Positions 8,683 to 18,280 are shown, counted from the first letter of the stretch. The stretch: 64,000 bases of DNA from Bacillus subtilis subsp. subtilis (GCA_021733645.1 JAHREJ010000020.1:1-64000), one strand, 5' to 3'. Notes: generated by a model from the letters alone, not told the origin. Numbers and translations are program-made.

Positions 8683-8892
8683 TCACTGCGAGCGGCAAGG
8701 AAGGGAGGGAGCGTGCGTTCGAGCTGGGCGAACCAGCCTGACGTTGTGGCCCAGCGGATACTGCCAGATGTGCGCCCTTTCAGGGATGAAGAACTGCTGT
8801 AAGCCGATGCTGTCTGCGGAATGGTCTTGCTTGTAGATGCCCTCCGGGCCGTACATTTCACCGGCGCAATCAACAGGGCGCGCTACACACAT
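8683..8892 (-). CDS. Small hypothetical protein
   Basis: A 69-residue frame with a protein-like composition: aromatic and polar residues are mixed (GLQQFFIPERAHIWQYPLG), unlike the Arg/Ala/Pro-rich shadow frames of this genome. It has one Cys pair (MCV, CAG) and no signal peptide or membrane segment. It ends 27 bp before the secreted protein at 8128-8655, so the two may be co-transcribed. It could be a remnant of a longer gene or a true small gene; I do not know its family. Confidence 0.4.
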   Translation of the reverse strand: MCVARPVDCAGEMYGPEGIYKQDHSADSIGLQQFFIPERAHIWQYPLGHNVRLVRPARTHAPSLPCRSQ

Positions 8893-9001
8893 CGGCGTGT
8901 TGCCGGGCCGAAGATTCCCCTACCCTTGTAGCCATCACACGGTTTCGGGAACATCAGCGCTTATGCAGGGCCGCTTCGTCTTCTCCGCCCCACGCCGCCC
9001 C

Positions 9002-9826
9002 ATGCCAATCACTGCGATGCGCATGCGCCCCTGCGCACTGGCCGTCGTGGGCATGCTCGTTCTGCTGCAGCTGGCGCCCGCCGCCCGCGCCGACACCCTC
9101 CCGCCACAGTTCATGGCGCAGTACGACGCGGCGCAAGCCTACCTGCAGCTGCTGCAGGATGCCGACGCCGCCAATTCGCCGGAGCAGTTGGACAGCCCGC
9201 ATACGCTGGCGCTGCTGGCGGCGGTGACCGACCGCCGGGGCATATTGGAGCAGGCGTACACACCACAGGACCTGGGCCTCCTGGCAGGGGCCTGCGAGTA
9301 CGGCAAGACGCTGAAAACGCGCCTGATGCTGTTCGGTGCACCGACCGACCCGGTCGCCGTGCTGATGCAGACCGGCCAGCTGGACCGGCTGCAGCAACTA
9401 GGCGCGCATAACGCCGAACGCTTCAACGCACACCTGCAACGGCTGCTGCCCTACCTGCTTCAATGCGGTGCGCGGATGCAGCCATTGCTGGACCAGTGGC
9501 TGGGCACGGCCTCGCCGGCGGAGTTGGCCGGGCTGGGACCGGGCGGTGCAGATACCCTGCGCCAGAATGCGCAACGCCAATACCTGGAGATACTCGCCGT
9601 CGTAACGGCGCAGCCCGGACCCAGTGCCCTCAAACAGACGCTGGTAACGGCGCTGGCCGAGGCGGCGTCTGCGTATGCACGGATGCTGCAACCGGCACAA
9701 CGACTGCAGGTGAAGCAGGCGCTCGGTGAGGCGGCGGCGCAGGTGGATGGGCGCTACGTGACCGCGCTTGAGAGCGCTGCGGACGCATTCAACGGTGGCC
9801 GCTGCGGGACACTTTGCCGGATGTAG
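9002..9826 (+). CDS. Secreted alpha-helical protein of unknown function
   Basis: About 274 residues from the ATG at 9002, with a signal peptide (CALAVVGMLVLLQLAPAARA, cleavage before DTLPP). The mature part is rich in Leu, Ala and Gln with heptad-like helices and no recognisable catalytic motif; the C terminus carries a Cys pair (GRCGTLC). Other possible starts are 8963, 9017 and 9023. Its stop is 17 bp from the stop of the convergent TPR gene. I do not recognise a domain. Confidence 0.6.
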   Translation: MPITAMRMRPCALAVVGMLVLLQLAPAARADTLPPQFMAQYDAAQAYLQLLQDADAANSPEQLDSPHTLALLAAVTDRRGILEQAYTPQDLGLLAGACEYGKTLKTRLMLFGAPTDPVAVLMQTGQLDRLQQLGAHNAERFNAHLQRLLPYLLQCGARMQPLLDQWLGTASPAELAGLGPGGADTLRQNAQRQYLEILAVVTAQPGPSALKQTLVTALAEAASAYARMLQPAQRLQVKQALGEAAAQVDGRYVTALESAADAFNGGRCGTLCRM

Positions 9827-9842
9827 CCTCCCCGTCGCCGTG

Positions 9843-10592
9843 TCACTCGTTGAGCGCGGCGAGCTCGCGTCGGGCAATCTCCAGCCACGGCTTCTGTCCA
9901 CGCTGGTAATACGTTGGCGCTGCCTGCGTACGGCGAATACTGTCCCGGAACTGCTCTGCCGCCCGTCCCATGTGGCCAGCCTGGAGCAACAGCAGGCCGA
10001 AGCGAACGCGCGCCTCTTCCCCGGGATAGGTGGGGGCCACGGTCTCGAACCGTCGCAGCGCCTCCTCCAGGCGCCCGGTCGCGGCCAGCAGGCCGGCGTG
10101 CAGCAGGTCGGCGTCATAGGAGCGATAGCCCGGATTGGCAAGCGCCAGCCGGCTCAAGGTCTCCAGCGCCTCGGCGGGCTGGCCGAGGCCGTGCTGGGCC
10201 TGCGCCAGCCCCAGCAGCATGTCCGGGTCATCGGCGTAAATTCCCTTCAGGGCACGTCGGCAGGCCTGCTCTGCGCCGGCGAAATCGCCAATGCGCAAGC
10301 ATTCCGTGGCCAGGCGGCGACGGTTCTCGGGGGTGTCCACAACCTCCAACTGCTCGCTGGCCGCGCGCGCGTCACGGCCCGGATCCAGATGGGCGCGGAC
10401 CTTGCGCAGGACGCGATCGCCGGACCGGCGCGCACGCAGGTCGGGCACCACGGCTACGATCACATACACCAGCACCGCCAGGTAGGAGAACATCAACAGC
10501 AACAACACCCAGTACAGCGGCCGGCCACTGCGCACCACGTGCACACAACAGCACACCTGCAATACCACGGACAGCAGGAGGATGGGACTCAT
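9843..10592 (-). CDS. Membrane-anchored TPR protein
   Basis: A 249-residue protein. The first 55 residues contain two hydrophobic helices around GRPLYWVLLLLMFSYLAVLV, resembling the N-terminal PLDc_N/nuclease-N membrane segment, then a basic stop-transfer stretch. Residues from about 90 to 230 are tetratricopeptide-like helices (GDFAGAEQACRRAL, GLGQPAEALETL, ATGRLEEALRRFE). It probably acts as a scaffold at the inner membrane. A longer frame reaching 11033 exists, but its extension is Arg/Pro-rich and not credible. Its partner is unknown. Confidence 0.75.
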   Translation of the reverse strand: MSPILLLSVVLQVCCCVHVVRSGRPLYWVLLLLMFSYLAVLVYVIVAVVPDLRARRSGDRVLRKVRAHLDPGRDARAASEQLEVVDTPENRRRLATECLRIGDFAGAEQACRRALKGIYADDPDMLLGLAQAQHGLGQPAEALETLSRLALANPGYRSYDADLLHAGLLAATGRLEEALRRFETVAPTYPGEEARVRFGLLLLQAGHMGRAAEQFRDSIRRTQAAPTYYQRGQKPWLEIARRELAALNE

Positions 10593-11279
10593 ACGGGTGT
10601 GACTCCTGTCGGATGGAACCTGCACGGCGCGACACGCGACGTACCCTTGGCATGCCGGGCGGTGGGTGGCTGGGCCCGAAGGCGGGAATGATGCGCGGGT
10701 TCGGGGTCGATTGCCATGCAATCTGACGTTTCCCTTCCAGGGCCGCCCCGGCCGGCACCCGGTGACGGGGTCGCCATCAACCGTGCGGACAGTCCACGTC
10801 GCCTGTTGGAAACCGGCCCGCCCCCCGCCCCCGGTGCGCAGGATTCCGCAGGGATCGGGCACCTTTTTTGATCCCTGTATGCGCCAACTACGGCGGGGCC
10901 TGGCCGGCGGTTGCGGGGGGCGGAAAAAGGAGGTTACGAAGAGCGCAGGCGTGGCGGGGAGACGGGTGCGCACCGCGAGCCGGGGAGAGACCCGAAGGTA
11001 CGTTTCACGGCGAAAGCGTACTGTGAGAATCATTCACCCCAGCTGGACTACCGCGACGATCGTCGGGACATGAACAGCGACTTCACGGATTCTCACGGAC
11101 GCTGCTTTTGCACGTTGTTGCATAGGCGGTCGCCCGCGCCGTGATTAACATTTGCCGCCATTTAGACCGACCGCTCTGTTTCCAGATCGCCGAGAGCAAT
11201 GCTCTGGGGCAGAACGGGTAAAGCCACCACGGAGACTATGTGAGCGGCTGTGTCCCCCACCCGCTGTGAGATTCCCCTT
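10593..11279. other. Long gene-free region upstream of the autotransporter
   Basis: Frames here on both strands are Arg/Pro-rich and start-poor, so I read it as non-coding. The stretch 11018-11180 is noticeably more AT-rich than its surroundings and probably holds the autotransporter promoter. GTGAGAATCATTCAC near 11022-11036 resembles half of a Fur box, and GACCGACCGCTCTG near 11165-11178 resembles a TetR-type half-site; neither is convincing alone. A long 5' untranslated leader is likely. Confidence 0.45.
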
Positions 11280-13658
11280 ATGAAAGCCACCCCAGGTCAT
11301 TGCGCAAAGACCAGCCTGCTCGCTGCTGCGTTGACGGTTGCGTTAGCCTCCACTGCGAGCGGTGCTTCTCTACTACCAGGTCAATCCCGCACCGTAGTCG
11401 CTGGCCAGACGCCTGAAGCGTGGACGCTTACCGGCGCCCGTTTGAGAGTGCTAGACGGCCAGACCCTTGGCATCGATGCCACAAGATCCTCAACCGTGAC
11501 GCTGTCGGGTGCGCAGGTCACCGGGAATACCACCCAAGGTGCCATCCGTCTTGCCAACAGCCGAGCCGATGTTCTGAACTCGGTCATCACCAATGCGACT
11601 GGCCAGGCCTTGTCGCTGGCGGTTGGAATCGGCACGTCGCTGCCGGCTTCTGAAGCGGCGGTTCGCAGTAGTACGCTTGTCGGCCTCGGCGCAGGTGCCA
11701 GCATTTCCACTAGAGGTCCTGGCCAAAGAGCCAACCTTACGGTGGACGCTACAAGCATCGAAGGGCTTGCTGACGGCGCGCCAGGTGTATTGGGCGGTAA
11801 CGGCCTGCTCCTTATCGGCACAGCAGATGTCGTGGCGACAAACGGCAGCTCCATCGTCGGTGACCGCGATGGAATCTACGCATCGGACACCGACGAGAAC
11901 GGTGCTTCGAATATTGTGATTGATGCATCGCGCGTGGAAGGACGCAGCGGGTCGGCCATTCACGTTGCCCCATCGCGCACCCCGACGACACCCGTGACCA
12001 AGGCGGTCTTCACCGTGCAGAACAACGGCGAACTCGTTGGCGGTGACGGCAACCTGCTGTTCGTCGAAGCCCCTGATGCCACCATCCGTTTCAACATCGA
12101 CGACTCGCGCCTCACCGGCAATATTCTCAACACCGTCGGCAGCACCCTGGATGTGGCGCTCAGCAATGGGGCGGGCTTGACCGGTGCCACCCGCGACATC
12201 ACCTCGATGCGCGTGGACAACGGACGTTGGCAGCTCAGTGACAACAGCTCCGTGGGCACATTGGCGCTGGGCGCTGGTGGCGAAGTCGCACTTGGCGACG
12301 GCAGCGCTTTCCACACCTTGAACGTCGCCGGCAACTACACCGGCAGCGGCGGGACACTGCTGTTCAACAGCGTGCTGGCCGGCGACGATGCCGCCTCGGA
12401 CACACTGGTCATCGGCGGCGACACCAGCGGCCAGACCCATGTGCGCGTCAACAACGTGGGCGGCGCTGGGGCGCAGACGGTCAACGGCATCGAGCTGATC
12501 ACCGTGGCCGGTGCGTCCAACGGCCAGTTCGACCTGGCTGGCCGTGCCGTGGGCGGGCAGTACGAGTATTTCCTGTTCAAGAATGCGGGTAACTGGTACC
12601 TGCGCTCGCAGCTGCCGACCGCGCCCGACCCCTGCGATGCCGACCCCACCCTGCCCGGCTGTGGCGGCCAGGTTGACCCGCCGGTGGATCCGCCGGTCGG
12701 TCCGCCCGTAGATCCGCCCGTAGATCCGCCGATTCCGGTACTGCGTCCGGAAGGTGGGGCCTATCTGGCCAACCTTCAGGCCACCCAGACCCTGTTCCGG
12801 CTGGGTTACCACGACCGTCATGCCGGCCAGAACAGTGGACGCGCCTGGGCGCGCGTGGACGGTTCACGCACCCGCTTTGATGCGATCAGCCGCCAGCTGG
12901 ATGTGCAGGGCAACAGCCAGTCACTGAGTGTGGGCGCCGATGTCTGGCGCAACGACGCCGGCAGCGGCGCAGGCGTGATGCTGTCCAGCGGCAATGCCAC
13001 CAGCACCTCCACCAACGCGCTTACCGGCTACTACGCACGTGGCAAGGTCAAGGGCGAGGCGCTGGGTGTGTATGGCACCTGGCGCGCTGGCAATGCCGTC
13101 GATCCCTATGCGGGCTTCTATCTGGACGGCTCGGTGCAGCGCACCCAGTTCCGCAACCGGGTGGAAGGTGTGGGCCTGGACGCGGAGCGCTACGACAGCC
13201 GGGGCTGGCAGGGCGCGATCGAAACCGGCTACGCGTTCCGGGTGGGCGGCGCGCAGAACGGCGGCCTTTTCCTGGAGCCGCAGCTGCAGGTGGGCTACAA
13301 CCGCTGGGACGACCTGCGCCATACCGAGGCCAACGGCACGGTGGTGACCACGCAGGAGGCCGATGGGCTGTATGGCCGCGTGGGCCTGCGCTTGTCCGGG
13401 GTGACCCGCTGGGGTGATGGCGCCGCCGATGTGCAGCCCTACATCGCGGCCAACTGGCTGCACACCCGTGCCGCGTCGCAGGTATGGATGGACGATGAGC
13501 GGGTTGACGCGCGCATTCCGCGCAGTCGTGCGGAAGTCAGTGCCGGTGCGTCGTTGAAGTTTGCCAATGGTTTCGGCGCATGGGCCGGGCTGGCCCGGCA
13601 GCAGGCCAGTGGCTACCACCAGACCAGCGCGCAGTTGGGGATGCGTTACGCCTGGTGA
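11280..13658 (+). CDS. Type V autotransporter with pertactin-like passenger
   Basis: A 792-residue classical autotransporter. The signal peptide is residues 1-35 (KTSLLAAALTVALASTASG). The passenger (about 36-450) has repeated T/S/N/G/V beta-helix strands such as SRVEGRSGSAIHV, in the manner of AIDA/pertactin proteins. A proline linker with PVDPPV repeats (about 475-495) follows, then the outer-membrane barrel ending in GMRYAW with a terminal aromatic residue. The passenger probably acts at the cell surface in adhesion. The start is the ATG next to the signal peptide rather than the GTG 30 bases upstream. Codon use in the first approximately 700 bases is less GC-rich than in the barrel. A strong terminator follows. 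Confidence 0.9.
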   Translation: MKATPGHCAKTSLLAAALTVALASTASGASLLPGQSRTVVAGQTPEAWTLTGARLRVLDGQTLGIDATRSSTVTLSGAQVTGNTTQGAIRLANSRADVLNSVITNATGQALSLAVGIGTSLPASEAAVRSSTLVGLGAGASISTRGPGQRANLTVDATSIEGLADGAPGVLGGNGLLLIGTADVVATNGSSIVGDRDGIYASDTDENGASNIVIDASRVEGRSGSAIHVAPSRTPTTPVTKAVFTVQNNGELVGGDGNLLFVEAPDATIRFNIDDSRLTGNILNTVGSTLDVALSNGAGLTGATRDITSMRVDNGRWQLSDNSSVGTLALGAGGEVALGDGSAFHTLNVAGNYTGSGGTLLFNSVLAGDDAASDTLVIGGDTSGQTHVRVNNVGGAGAQTVNGIELITVAGASNGQFDLAGRAVGGQYEYFLFKNAGNWYLRSQLPTAPDPCDADPTLPGCGGQVDPPVDPPVGPPVDPPVDPPIPVLRPEGGAYLANLQATQTLFRLGYHDRHAGQNSGRAWARVDGSRTRFDAISRQLDVQGNSQSLSVGADVWRNDAGSGAGVMLSSGNATSTSTNALTGYYARGKVKGEALGVYGTWRAGNAVDPYAGFYLDGSVQRTQFRNRVEGVGLDAERYDSRGWQGAIETGYAFRVGGAQNGGLFLEPQLQVGYNRWDDLRHTEANGTVVTTQEADGLYGRVGLRLSGVTRWGDGAADVQPYIAANWLHTRAASQVWMDDERVDARIPRSRAEVSAGASLKFANGFGAWAGLARQQASGYHQTSAQLGMRYAW

Positions 13659-13680
13659 TCATCACGGTGTAGCGGCGTAG

Positions 13681-13713
13681 CAGACAGCCCTCCGATTGGA
13701 GGGCTGTCTGTTT
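13681..13713 (+). terminator. Rho-independent terminator of the autotransporter gene
   Basis: A perfect 13-bp stem (13681-13693 with 13698-13710), a GATT loop and then TTTCATGTTT. It lies 23 bases after the stop codon of the autotransporter. Confidence 0.92.
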
Positions 13714-13796
13714 CATGTTTCGGGCGTTCGCAGATGTGCCGTTCCACACTGAGCCGGCAGCGGCAGCCAAGGCACGCGACACCGATCGCTGCGGAC

Positions 13797-13822
13797 ACAA
13801 AAAAGGCGCCCTGTAGGCGCCT
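13797..13822 (-). terminator. Rho-independent terminator after tRNA-Lys
   Basis: On the minus strand, a 7-bp stem AGGCGCC/GGCGCCT with a 5-base loop is followed by a run of T (complement of 13797-13803). It sits 15 bases past the 3' end of tRNA-Lys and would end that transcript, possibly also the queE-queC transcript. Confidence 0.88.
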
Positions 13823-13837
13823 GATCTGTGTCTGCAA

Positions 13838-13913
13838 TGGTGGGCCGTGATGGATTCGAACCATCGACCAAAAGATTAAAAGTCTTCTGCTCTACCAACT
13901 GAGCTAACGGCCC
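13838..13913 (-). tRNA. tRNA-Lys (anticodon TTT)
   Basis: A 76-base cloverleaf on the minus strand: acceptor stem GGGCCGT, D-arm with AGCTCAGTTGGTAGAGC, anticodon loop CTTTTAA giving TTT, T-arm GGTTCGAATCC and an encoded CCA end. It lies 74 bases downstream of queC. In E. coli a tRNA-Lys cluster also follows tol-pal-cpoB, so the linkage is old. Confidence 0.98.
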
Positions 13914-13987
13914 ATTGCATGCCCCGACATCGCTGCCGGGGGTGCGCATTCTAACCCACAAGGCGCTCAGGCGAAACCATCTATCGC

Positions 13988-14653
13988 TCAGGCGTAACGG
14001 GTCGGGTCGGTCACGCCGGCGTCGGTGAAGCCCTGGGCGCGCAGGCGGCAGGCGTCGCAATGGCCGCAGGCCGCGCCGCGGTCGTCGGCGTTGTAGCAGG
14101 ACACGGTCAAGCCGAAATCCACGCCCAGGCGCACGCCTTCACGCACGATGTCGGCCTTGCTCAGGAACTGCAGCGGCGCGTGCACCTGGATGCCCGCCCC
14201 TTCGACGCCGGCCTTGGTGGCCAGGTTGGCCAGGGTCTGGAAAGCGGCGATGAACTCCGGGCGGCAATCGGGGTAGCCCGAATAGTCCACGGCGTTGACG
14301 CCGCAGAAGATATCGTTGGCCCCCAGCACTTCGGCCCAGCCCAGGGCGAGCGACAGCATGATGGTATTGCGGGCGGGCACGTAGGTGACCGGGATGCCCT
14401 CGCCGCCCGCTTCGGGCACGTCGATGTCATCGGTCAGCGCCGAGCCGCCGATGCTGCGGAGGTCGACGCTGACGGTCTTGTGCGCCACCACGCCCAATGC
14501 CTGGGATACCGCCGCGGCGGCGTCCAGCTCGGAGGTGTGGCGCTGGCCGTAGCGCACGCTCAGGGCATGCACGGCAAAGCCTTGTTCCTGGGCGATGGCG
14601 ATGACGGCGGCGGAATCCATGCCGCCGGACAGGAGCACGACTGCTTTTTTCAT
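13988..14653 (-). CDS. queC: 7-cyano-7-deazaguanine synthase QueC
   Basis: A 221-residue enzyme that converts 7-carboxy-7-deazaguanine to preQ0 with ATP and ammonia, in queuosine synthesis. The PP-loop SGGMDSA lies near residue 10. The C-terminal zinc site is formed by Cys residues in [19 protein letters not shown]. It follows queE by 74 bp on the same strand, so both late steps to preQ0 are together; the early genes (folE or queF, queD) are not in this window. Confidence 0.96.
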   Translation of the reverse strand: MKKAVVLLSGGMDSAAVIAIAQEQGFAVHALSVRYGQRHTSELDAAAAVSQALGVVAHKTVSVDLRSIGGSALTDDIDVPEAGGEGIPVTYVPARNTIMLSLALGWAEVLGANDIFCGVNAVDYSGYPDCRPEFIAAFQTLANLATKAGVEGAGIQVHAPLQFLSKADIVREGVRLGVDFGLTVSCYNADDRGAACGHCDACRLRAQGFTDAGVTDPTRYA

Positions 14654-14727
14654 GAGGGGTGTTTCCGGTGGGTTGCAGGGGTCGGCACGCTGTCCCGCGC
14701 CGGGTACATCAGGAGCGACGCGCGGGC

Positions 14728-15426
14728 CTACCGGCCCGGTTCGTCATCCCAGAGGATCTTGTGCAGCTGCATCTGGAAGCGCACGGGCAGCCGGTCTTCG
14801 ACGATCCAGTCGGCCAGCTGGCGCGGGCTCACCTGCCCCTTGCTGGGCGAGAACAGCACCATGCTGCGCTCGTTGAGACGGTGTTCGCGCAGCATCGCGC
14901 ACGCCCAGTCGTAGTCCTCGCGGCTGCACAGCACGAACTTGATCTGGTCGCGTCGGGTGAGCAGCGGCAGATTCTCCAGCCGGTTGCGGGCCATCTCGCC
15001 GGAGGCCGGCGTCTTCAGGTCGACCACGCGCGAAACGCGCGCATCCACGCCACTGACATCCAGTGCACCGGAGGTTTCCAGCGATACATCCAGACCGGCA
15101 TCGCAGAGCTTTTCCAGCAGCACCAGGCAGCGCTTCTGGGCCAGTGGCTCGCCGCCGGTGACGCAGACGTGGTGGACGCCCTGGGCCAGCACTTCGGCCA
15201 CGATCGCGTCGATGTCCCACCAGGTGCCGCCGTGGAAGGCGTAGGCGGTGTCGCAGTAGGTGCAGCGCAGCGGGCAGCCGGTCAGGCGCACGAACACGGT
15301 CGGCCAGCCGGCGGTATCGGCTTCGCCCTGCAACGAGGTGAAGATCTCGGTGATCTTCAGGCGCGGCAGCGGCGACTGCACGATCTCGCTGGGGAGCGCG
15401 GCAGCGGCGGACAGGGGGATGGTCAT
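14728..15426 (-). CDS. queE: 7-carboxy-7-deazaguanine synthase QueE
   Basis: A 232-residue radical SAM enzyme making 7-carboxy-7-deazaguanine from 6-carboxytetrahydropterin. The cluster motif is [13 protein letters not shown], a CxxxCxxC. The SAM-binding [10 protein letters not shown] follows, and [12 protein letters not shown] near the N terminus is the usual QueE start region. Two in-frame AUG-type starts are possible; the one at 15426 gives about 25 extra residues before [10 protein letters not shown]. It is upstream of queC and downstream of cpoB, with a degenerate SMAG repeat in the 137-bp gap. Confidence 0.95.
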   Translation of the reverse strand: MTIPLSAAAALPSEIVQSPLPRLKITEIFTSLQGEADTAGWPTVFVRLTGCPLRCTYCDTAYAFHGGTWWDIDAIVAEVLAQGVHHVCVTGGEPLAQKRCLVLLEKLCDAGLDVSLETSGALDVSGVDARVSRVVDLKTPASGEMARNRLENLPLLTRRDQIKFVLCSREDYDWACAMLREHRLNERSMVLFSPSKGQVSPRQLADWIVEDRLPVRFQMQLHKILWDDEPGR

Positions 15427-15492
15427 GGCGGTGATTCTTGGGAGTGCGGCATCGGAAACGACAACAGCCGGGAGGTGCCCGGCGGGTTGACC

Positions 15493-15514
15493 CGCGGGGC
15501 AGAGCCCGGCTCTA
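15493..15514 (-). repeat. Degenerate SMAG (GTAG-headed) palindrome
   Basis: On the minus strand it reads GTAGAGCCGGGCTCTGCCCC and resembles the SMAG copies at 37810 and 37891, but the last bases of the stem no longer match. It lies in the cpoB-queE gap. SMAG elements are known short palindromes of Stenotrophomonas. Confidence 0.6.
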
Positions 15515-15563
15515 CGAGGCGGTGATTATACCGGGGCTGCCTGAGCGGTGCCCGGGCGGCGGT

Positions 15564-16373
15564 TCAGCGGATCTGCTGGCCCAGCCGGATCGACTGCAGG
15601 CGGTCCTGGGCGGTACGTGCCGCATCGGTGCCCGGATAGGTGGACACCACCTGTTCCAGGGTTGCCTGGGCCTGGTCGACCTTGCCTTCGCCATACTGCG
15701 ACAGGCCGATCTTGAGCAGGCCACCAGACGCCTTGTCGTGGGTCGGGTAGCGCGAGATGAGGTCGCGGAACTGCGCCTCAGCCAGCGGGAAATTGCGGGT
15801 GGCGTAGTAGCTTTCGCCCAGCCAGTACAGCGCATTGGGGGTATACACGCCGTTGGGATACAACGACAGGAAGGCCAGGAACAGCTGCGCGGAGTCGTCG
15901 TACTTGCCGGCCTTGAGCGAGTCGAAGGCCACGTTGTAGGTGGCGCGCTCGTCGCCCGATGCTGCCAGGCTGCCAGCATCGCCATGCACCGAGGGCGGCC
16001 GCTCGGAAGCGGCCGTTGCCGGTTTGGGTGCTGCGGCGGCCGGCTTGGGCGCGCTCGCGGCGGGTGCGGCGGGAAGCACGGGGGCCCCACCTTCCAAGCG
16101 GTTCAGGCGCCCGTCCAGGTCCAGATACTGGTCCTTGGCCGATTGCTTGAGCTGCTCGTTGTCATGCTGCAACTGCTCCACCTGCGACTGCAGCGCCTGC
16201 ATCTGGGTGCGGAGCTGGTTGAGCTGGTTGAGCATGTCCATGTTGGACTGGTTGTTCTGCACCTGCTGCTCAAGCGAACCGACCCGGTCAGCCAGGCTTT
16301 GGCGCTGCGCATTGGCCGGTGCGGCAGCCACCAGGGCTGCCGCAACGATCATCGATAGAAATCGAAAGCGCAT
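15564..16373 (-). CDS. cpoB: Cell division coordinator CpoB (YbgF), Tol-Pal accessory
   Basis: A 269-residue periplasmic protein. The signal peptide (SMIVAAALVAAAPANA) is followed by a trimerising coiled coil (about 25-95, QSLADRVGSLEQQVQ and repeated LNQL/LQSQVEQLQ heptads). An Ala/Pro linker precedes C-terminal TPR repeats (about 140-265). In E. coli CpoB links Tol-Pal constriction to PBP1B. Its start is 3 bp after the pal stop, so it is translated from the same message. The length matches the family. Confidence 0.93.
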   Translation of the reverse strand: MRFRFLSMIVAAALVAAAPANAQRQSLADRVGSLEQQVQNNQSNMDMLNQLNQLRTQMQALQSQVEQLQHDNEQLKQSAKDQYLDLDGRLNRLEGGAPVLPAAPAASAPKPAAAAPKPATAASERPPSVHGDAGSLAASGDERATYNVAFDSLKAGKYDDSAQLFLAFLSLYPNGVYTPNALYWLGESYYATRNFPLAEAQFRDLISRYPTHDKASGGLLKIGLSQYGEGKVDQAQATLEQVVSTYPGTDAARTAQDRLQSIRLGQQIR

Positions 16374-16376
16374 CTA

Positions 16377-16895
16377 TTACTGAGCCGTGTACACGATCTC
16401 GACGCGACGGTTCTGCGACCAGCAGGACTCGTTCGATTCGGTGCAGACCGGACGCTCTTCGCCGTAGGACACGACGGTCAGCTGCGAAGCCGAGCCACCG
16501 TTGGCCTGCAGGGCGGAGTTGACGCCATTGCCGCGACGCTCGCCCAGAGCCTGGTTGTACGCGCGCGAACCGCGCTCGTCGGTGTGGCCCTGCAGGGTGA
16601 TGCGCGAGGACGGACGGTCACGCAGGTACTTGGCGTGGCACGCCATGATGGCCTGGAATTCCGGCTTCACTTCTTCCTTGTCCAGGTCGAAGTAAACAAC
16701 GCGCTGGCGCAGGCAGGAATCGGTATCCAGGTCGCCCGGGCCGTACAGGCCGGAGGTCGACGGGCCGGTCGGGGTGGTGGTCGAGGAGCCGGAATCCACC
16801 GGGGCGACCGGCGTTTCCTTCACCTTCTTGGAGCAACCGGCCAGGGCGGCCACGGACAACAGGGAGACAAGCAGAACGCGGGTGGTCTTGTTCAT
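16377..16895 (-). CDS. pal: Peptidoglycan-associated lipoprotein Pal
   Basis: A 172-residue lipoprotein: lipobox LAGC (Cys21), a Ser/Thr/Pro-rich linker and an OmpA-like peptidoglycan-binding domain (about 60-170). The diaminopimelate-binding signature is GHTDERGSRAYNQALGERR, and RRVEIVY closes the domain. An extra Cys pair (VCTES, SCWSQ) is present. Pal anchors the outer membrane to the wall and binds TolB. It is 65 bp downstream of tolB and directly upstream of cpoB. Confidence 0.97.
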   Translation of the reverse strand: MNKTTRVLLVSLLSVAALAGCSKKVKETPVAPVDSGSSTTTPTGPSTSGLYGPGDLDTDSCLRQRVVYFDLDKEEVKPEFQAIMACHAKYLRDRPSSRITLQGHTDERGSRAYNQALGERRGNGVNSALQANGGSASQLTVVSYGEERPVCTESNESCWSQNRRVEIVYTAQ

Positions 16896-16960
16896 GGCGA
16901 TACCTTTGAGGCTCCTAAAGCCGGATGTGGGATGAATACGGTGGAAATCTTAACACTCTG

Positions 16961-18280
16961 TTAGCGCTTTGTACGGTAAGGCGACCAAGATGGCTCGCGA
17001 ACGTCACCGTCTGCCAAGACCAGCCGCTGGCGCACGCGCGCATCGGCCGAGACGGCATACAACACTCCACGACCCCCCTCTCGGGCGGCGTACAACACCA
17101 TGCTTGCGTTGGGTGCAAAGCTCGGCGATTCATCCAGCGAACCCGGCGACAGCGTGCTCCAGCGGGCCGAACCCAGGCTGCTGTCCATCATCGCGATCTT
17201 GTAGGTATTGCCGCTGCCCTGGGCCACCACCAGCTTCTTGCCGTCGAAGGACAGGCTGGGCGTGGCGTTGTAGTTGCCCTGGAAGGTCACGCGCGAGGCG
17301 CTGCCGCCACTGGAGGGCACCTGATAGATCTGCGGGCGGCCGCCGCGGTCGGAGGTGAAGTAGATGTTGGAACCGTCGGCACTCCAGGTCGGCTCGGTGT
17401 CGATGGCGAAGTGGTTGGTGAGCTGGGTCAGCTGCTTGCTGCCCAGGTCCATGACGTAGATTTCCGGGTTGCCACTGCGCGACAGCGACAGCGCCAGGCG
17501 CCGGCCATCCGGGGAGAACGACGGGGCACTGTTGATGCCGCGGAAGCTGGTGACCAGTTCACGCGCGCCGGTGGAGATGTTCTGGATGTAGATGGCCGAA
17601 TTGCCACGCTCGAAGCTGACGTAGGCCAGGCGGTTGCCATCCGGGCTCCACGACGGCGACAGCAGCGGTTCGGCCGAACGCACGATGGTCTGCGGGTTGA
17701 AGCCGTCCGAATCGGCCACCATGAGCGCATAACGCATGGCATCGCCCTTGCCGCTGGCGGTGACATAGGCAATGCGGGTCCAGAAGGCACCGCGTACGCC
17801 GGTGATCTTCTCGTAGATGGCGTCGGCCATCTGGTGGGCGACGTCGCGCATGGCATTGCCACGGGCGGTCATCGCCAGGCCCAGCAGGCGCTCGCCCTTG
17901 GGCACGTCATACAGCTCGTACTCGACCCGGTAGGCCCCGGCGCCGGCATCCATGACCCGGCCGACCACGATGTAATTCTGCTTCAGCGCCCGCCAGGTGG
18001 CGAACTGGATCTCGCTGCCACGGGTGGGCTTTTCGACGATCTGTGCTTCGGGCAGCGTGCGGAACTGGCCCGAACGCTCCAGGTCGGCGCGCACCACGCC
18101 GGCAACATCGGTCTGCGGCGCACCGGCAGAACCTTGGTACGGCATCGGCACCACGGTGATCGGCAGCGCGGATGCGTTGCCACCGATGATGTCGATATCC
18201 AGACCCCTCTGCTGCGCAACGGCAGCGAAAGGCAACAACAGGGCCGCAACAACGGCTAGCCAGCGAGGCATCTTCTTCAT
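16961..18280 (-). CDS. tolB: Tol-Pal system protein TolB
   Basis: A 439-residue periplasmic beta-propeller. The signal peptide is [20 protein letters not shown], then an N-terminal domain ([19 protein letters not shown]) and a six-bladed propeller with repeats such as [32 protein letters not shown] and [15 protein letters not shown]. TolB cycles between TolA and Pal. The start is the ATG right before the KK-rich signal peptide. It is separated from tolA by 162 bp, so an own promoter is possible, though none is clear. Confidence 0.97.
   Translation of the reverse strand: MKKMPRWLAVVAALLLPFAAVAQQRGLDIDIIGGNASALPITVVPMPYQGSAGAPQTDVAGVVRADLERSGQFRTLPEAQIVEKPTRGSEIQFATWRALKQNYIVVGRVMDAGAGAYRVEYELYDVPKGERLLGLAMTARGNAMRDVAHQMADAIYEKITGVRGAFWTRIAYVTASGKGDAMRYALMVADSDGFNPQTIVRSAEPLLSPSWSPDGNRLAYVSFERGNSAIYIQNISTGARELVTSFRGINSAPSFSPDGRRLALSLSRSGNPEIYVMDLGSKQLTQLTNHFAIDTEPTWSADGSNIYFTSDRGGRPQIYQVPSSGGSASRVTFQGNYNATPSLSFDGKKLVVAQGSGNTYKIAMMDSSLGSARWSTLSPGSLDESPSFAPNASMVLYAAREGGRGVLYAVSADARVRQRLVLADGDVREPSWSPYRTKR

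Noticed and set aside
10593..11033. N-terminal extension of the TPR protein to 11033
   Set aside because: The extension is Arg/Pro-rich, has no hydrophobic or domain features and would precede a clear membrane N terminus.
11018..11040. Fur box upstream of the autotransporter
   Set aside because: GAGAATCATTC matches only part of the 19-base consensus and the symmetrical half is missing.
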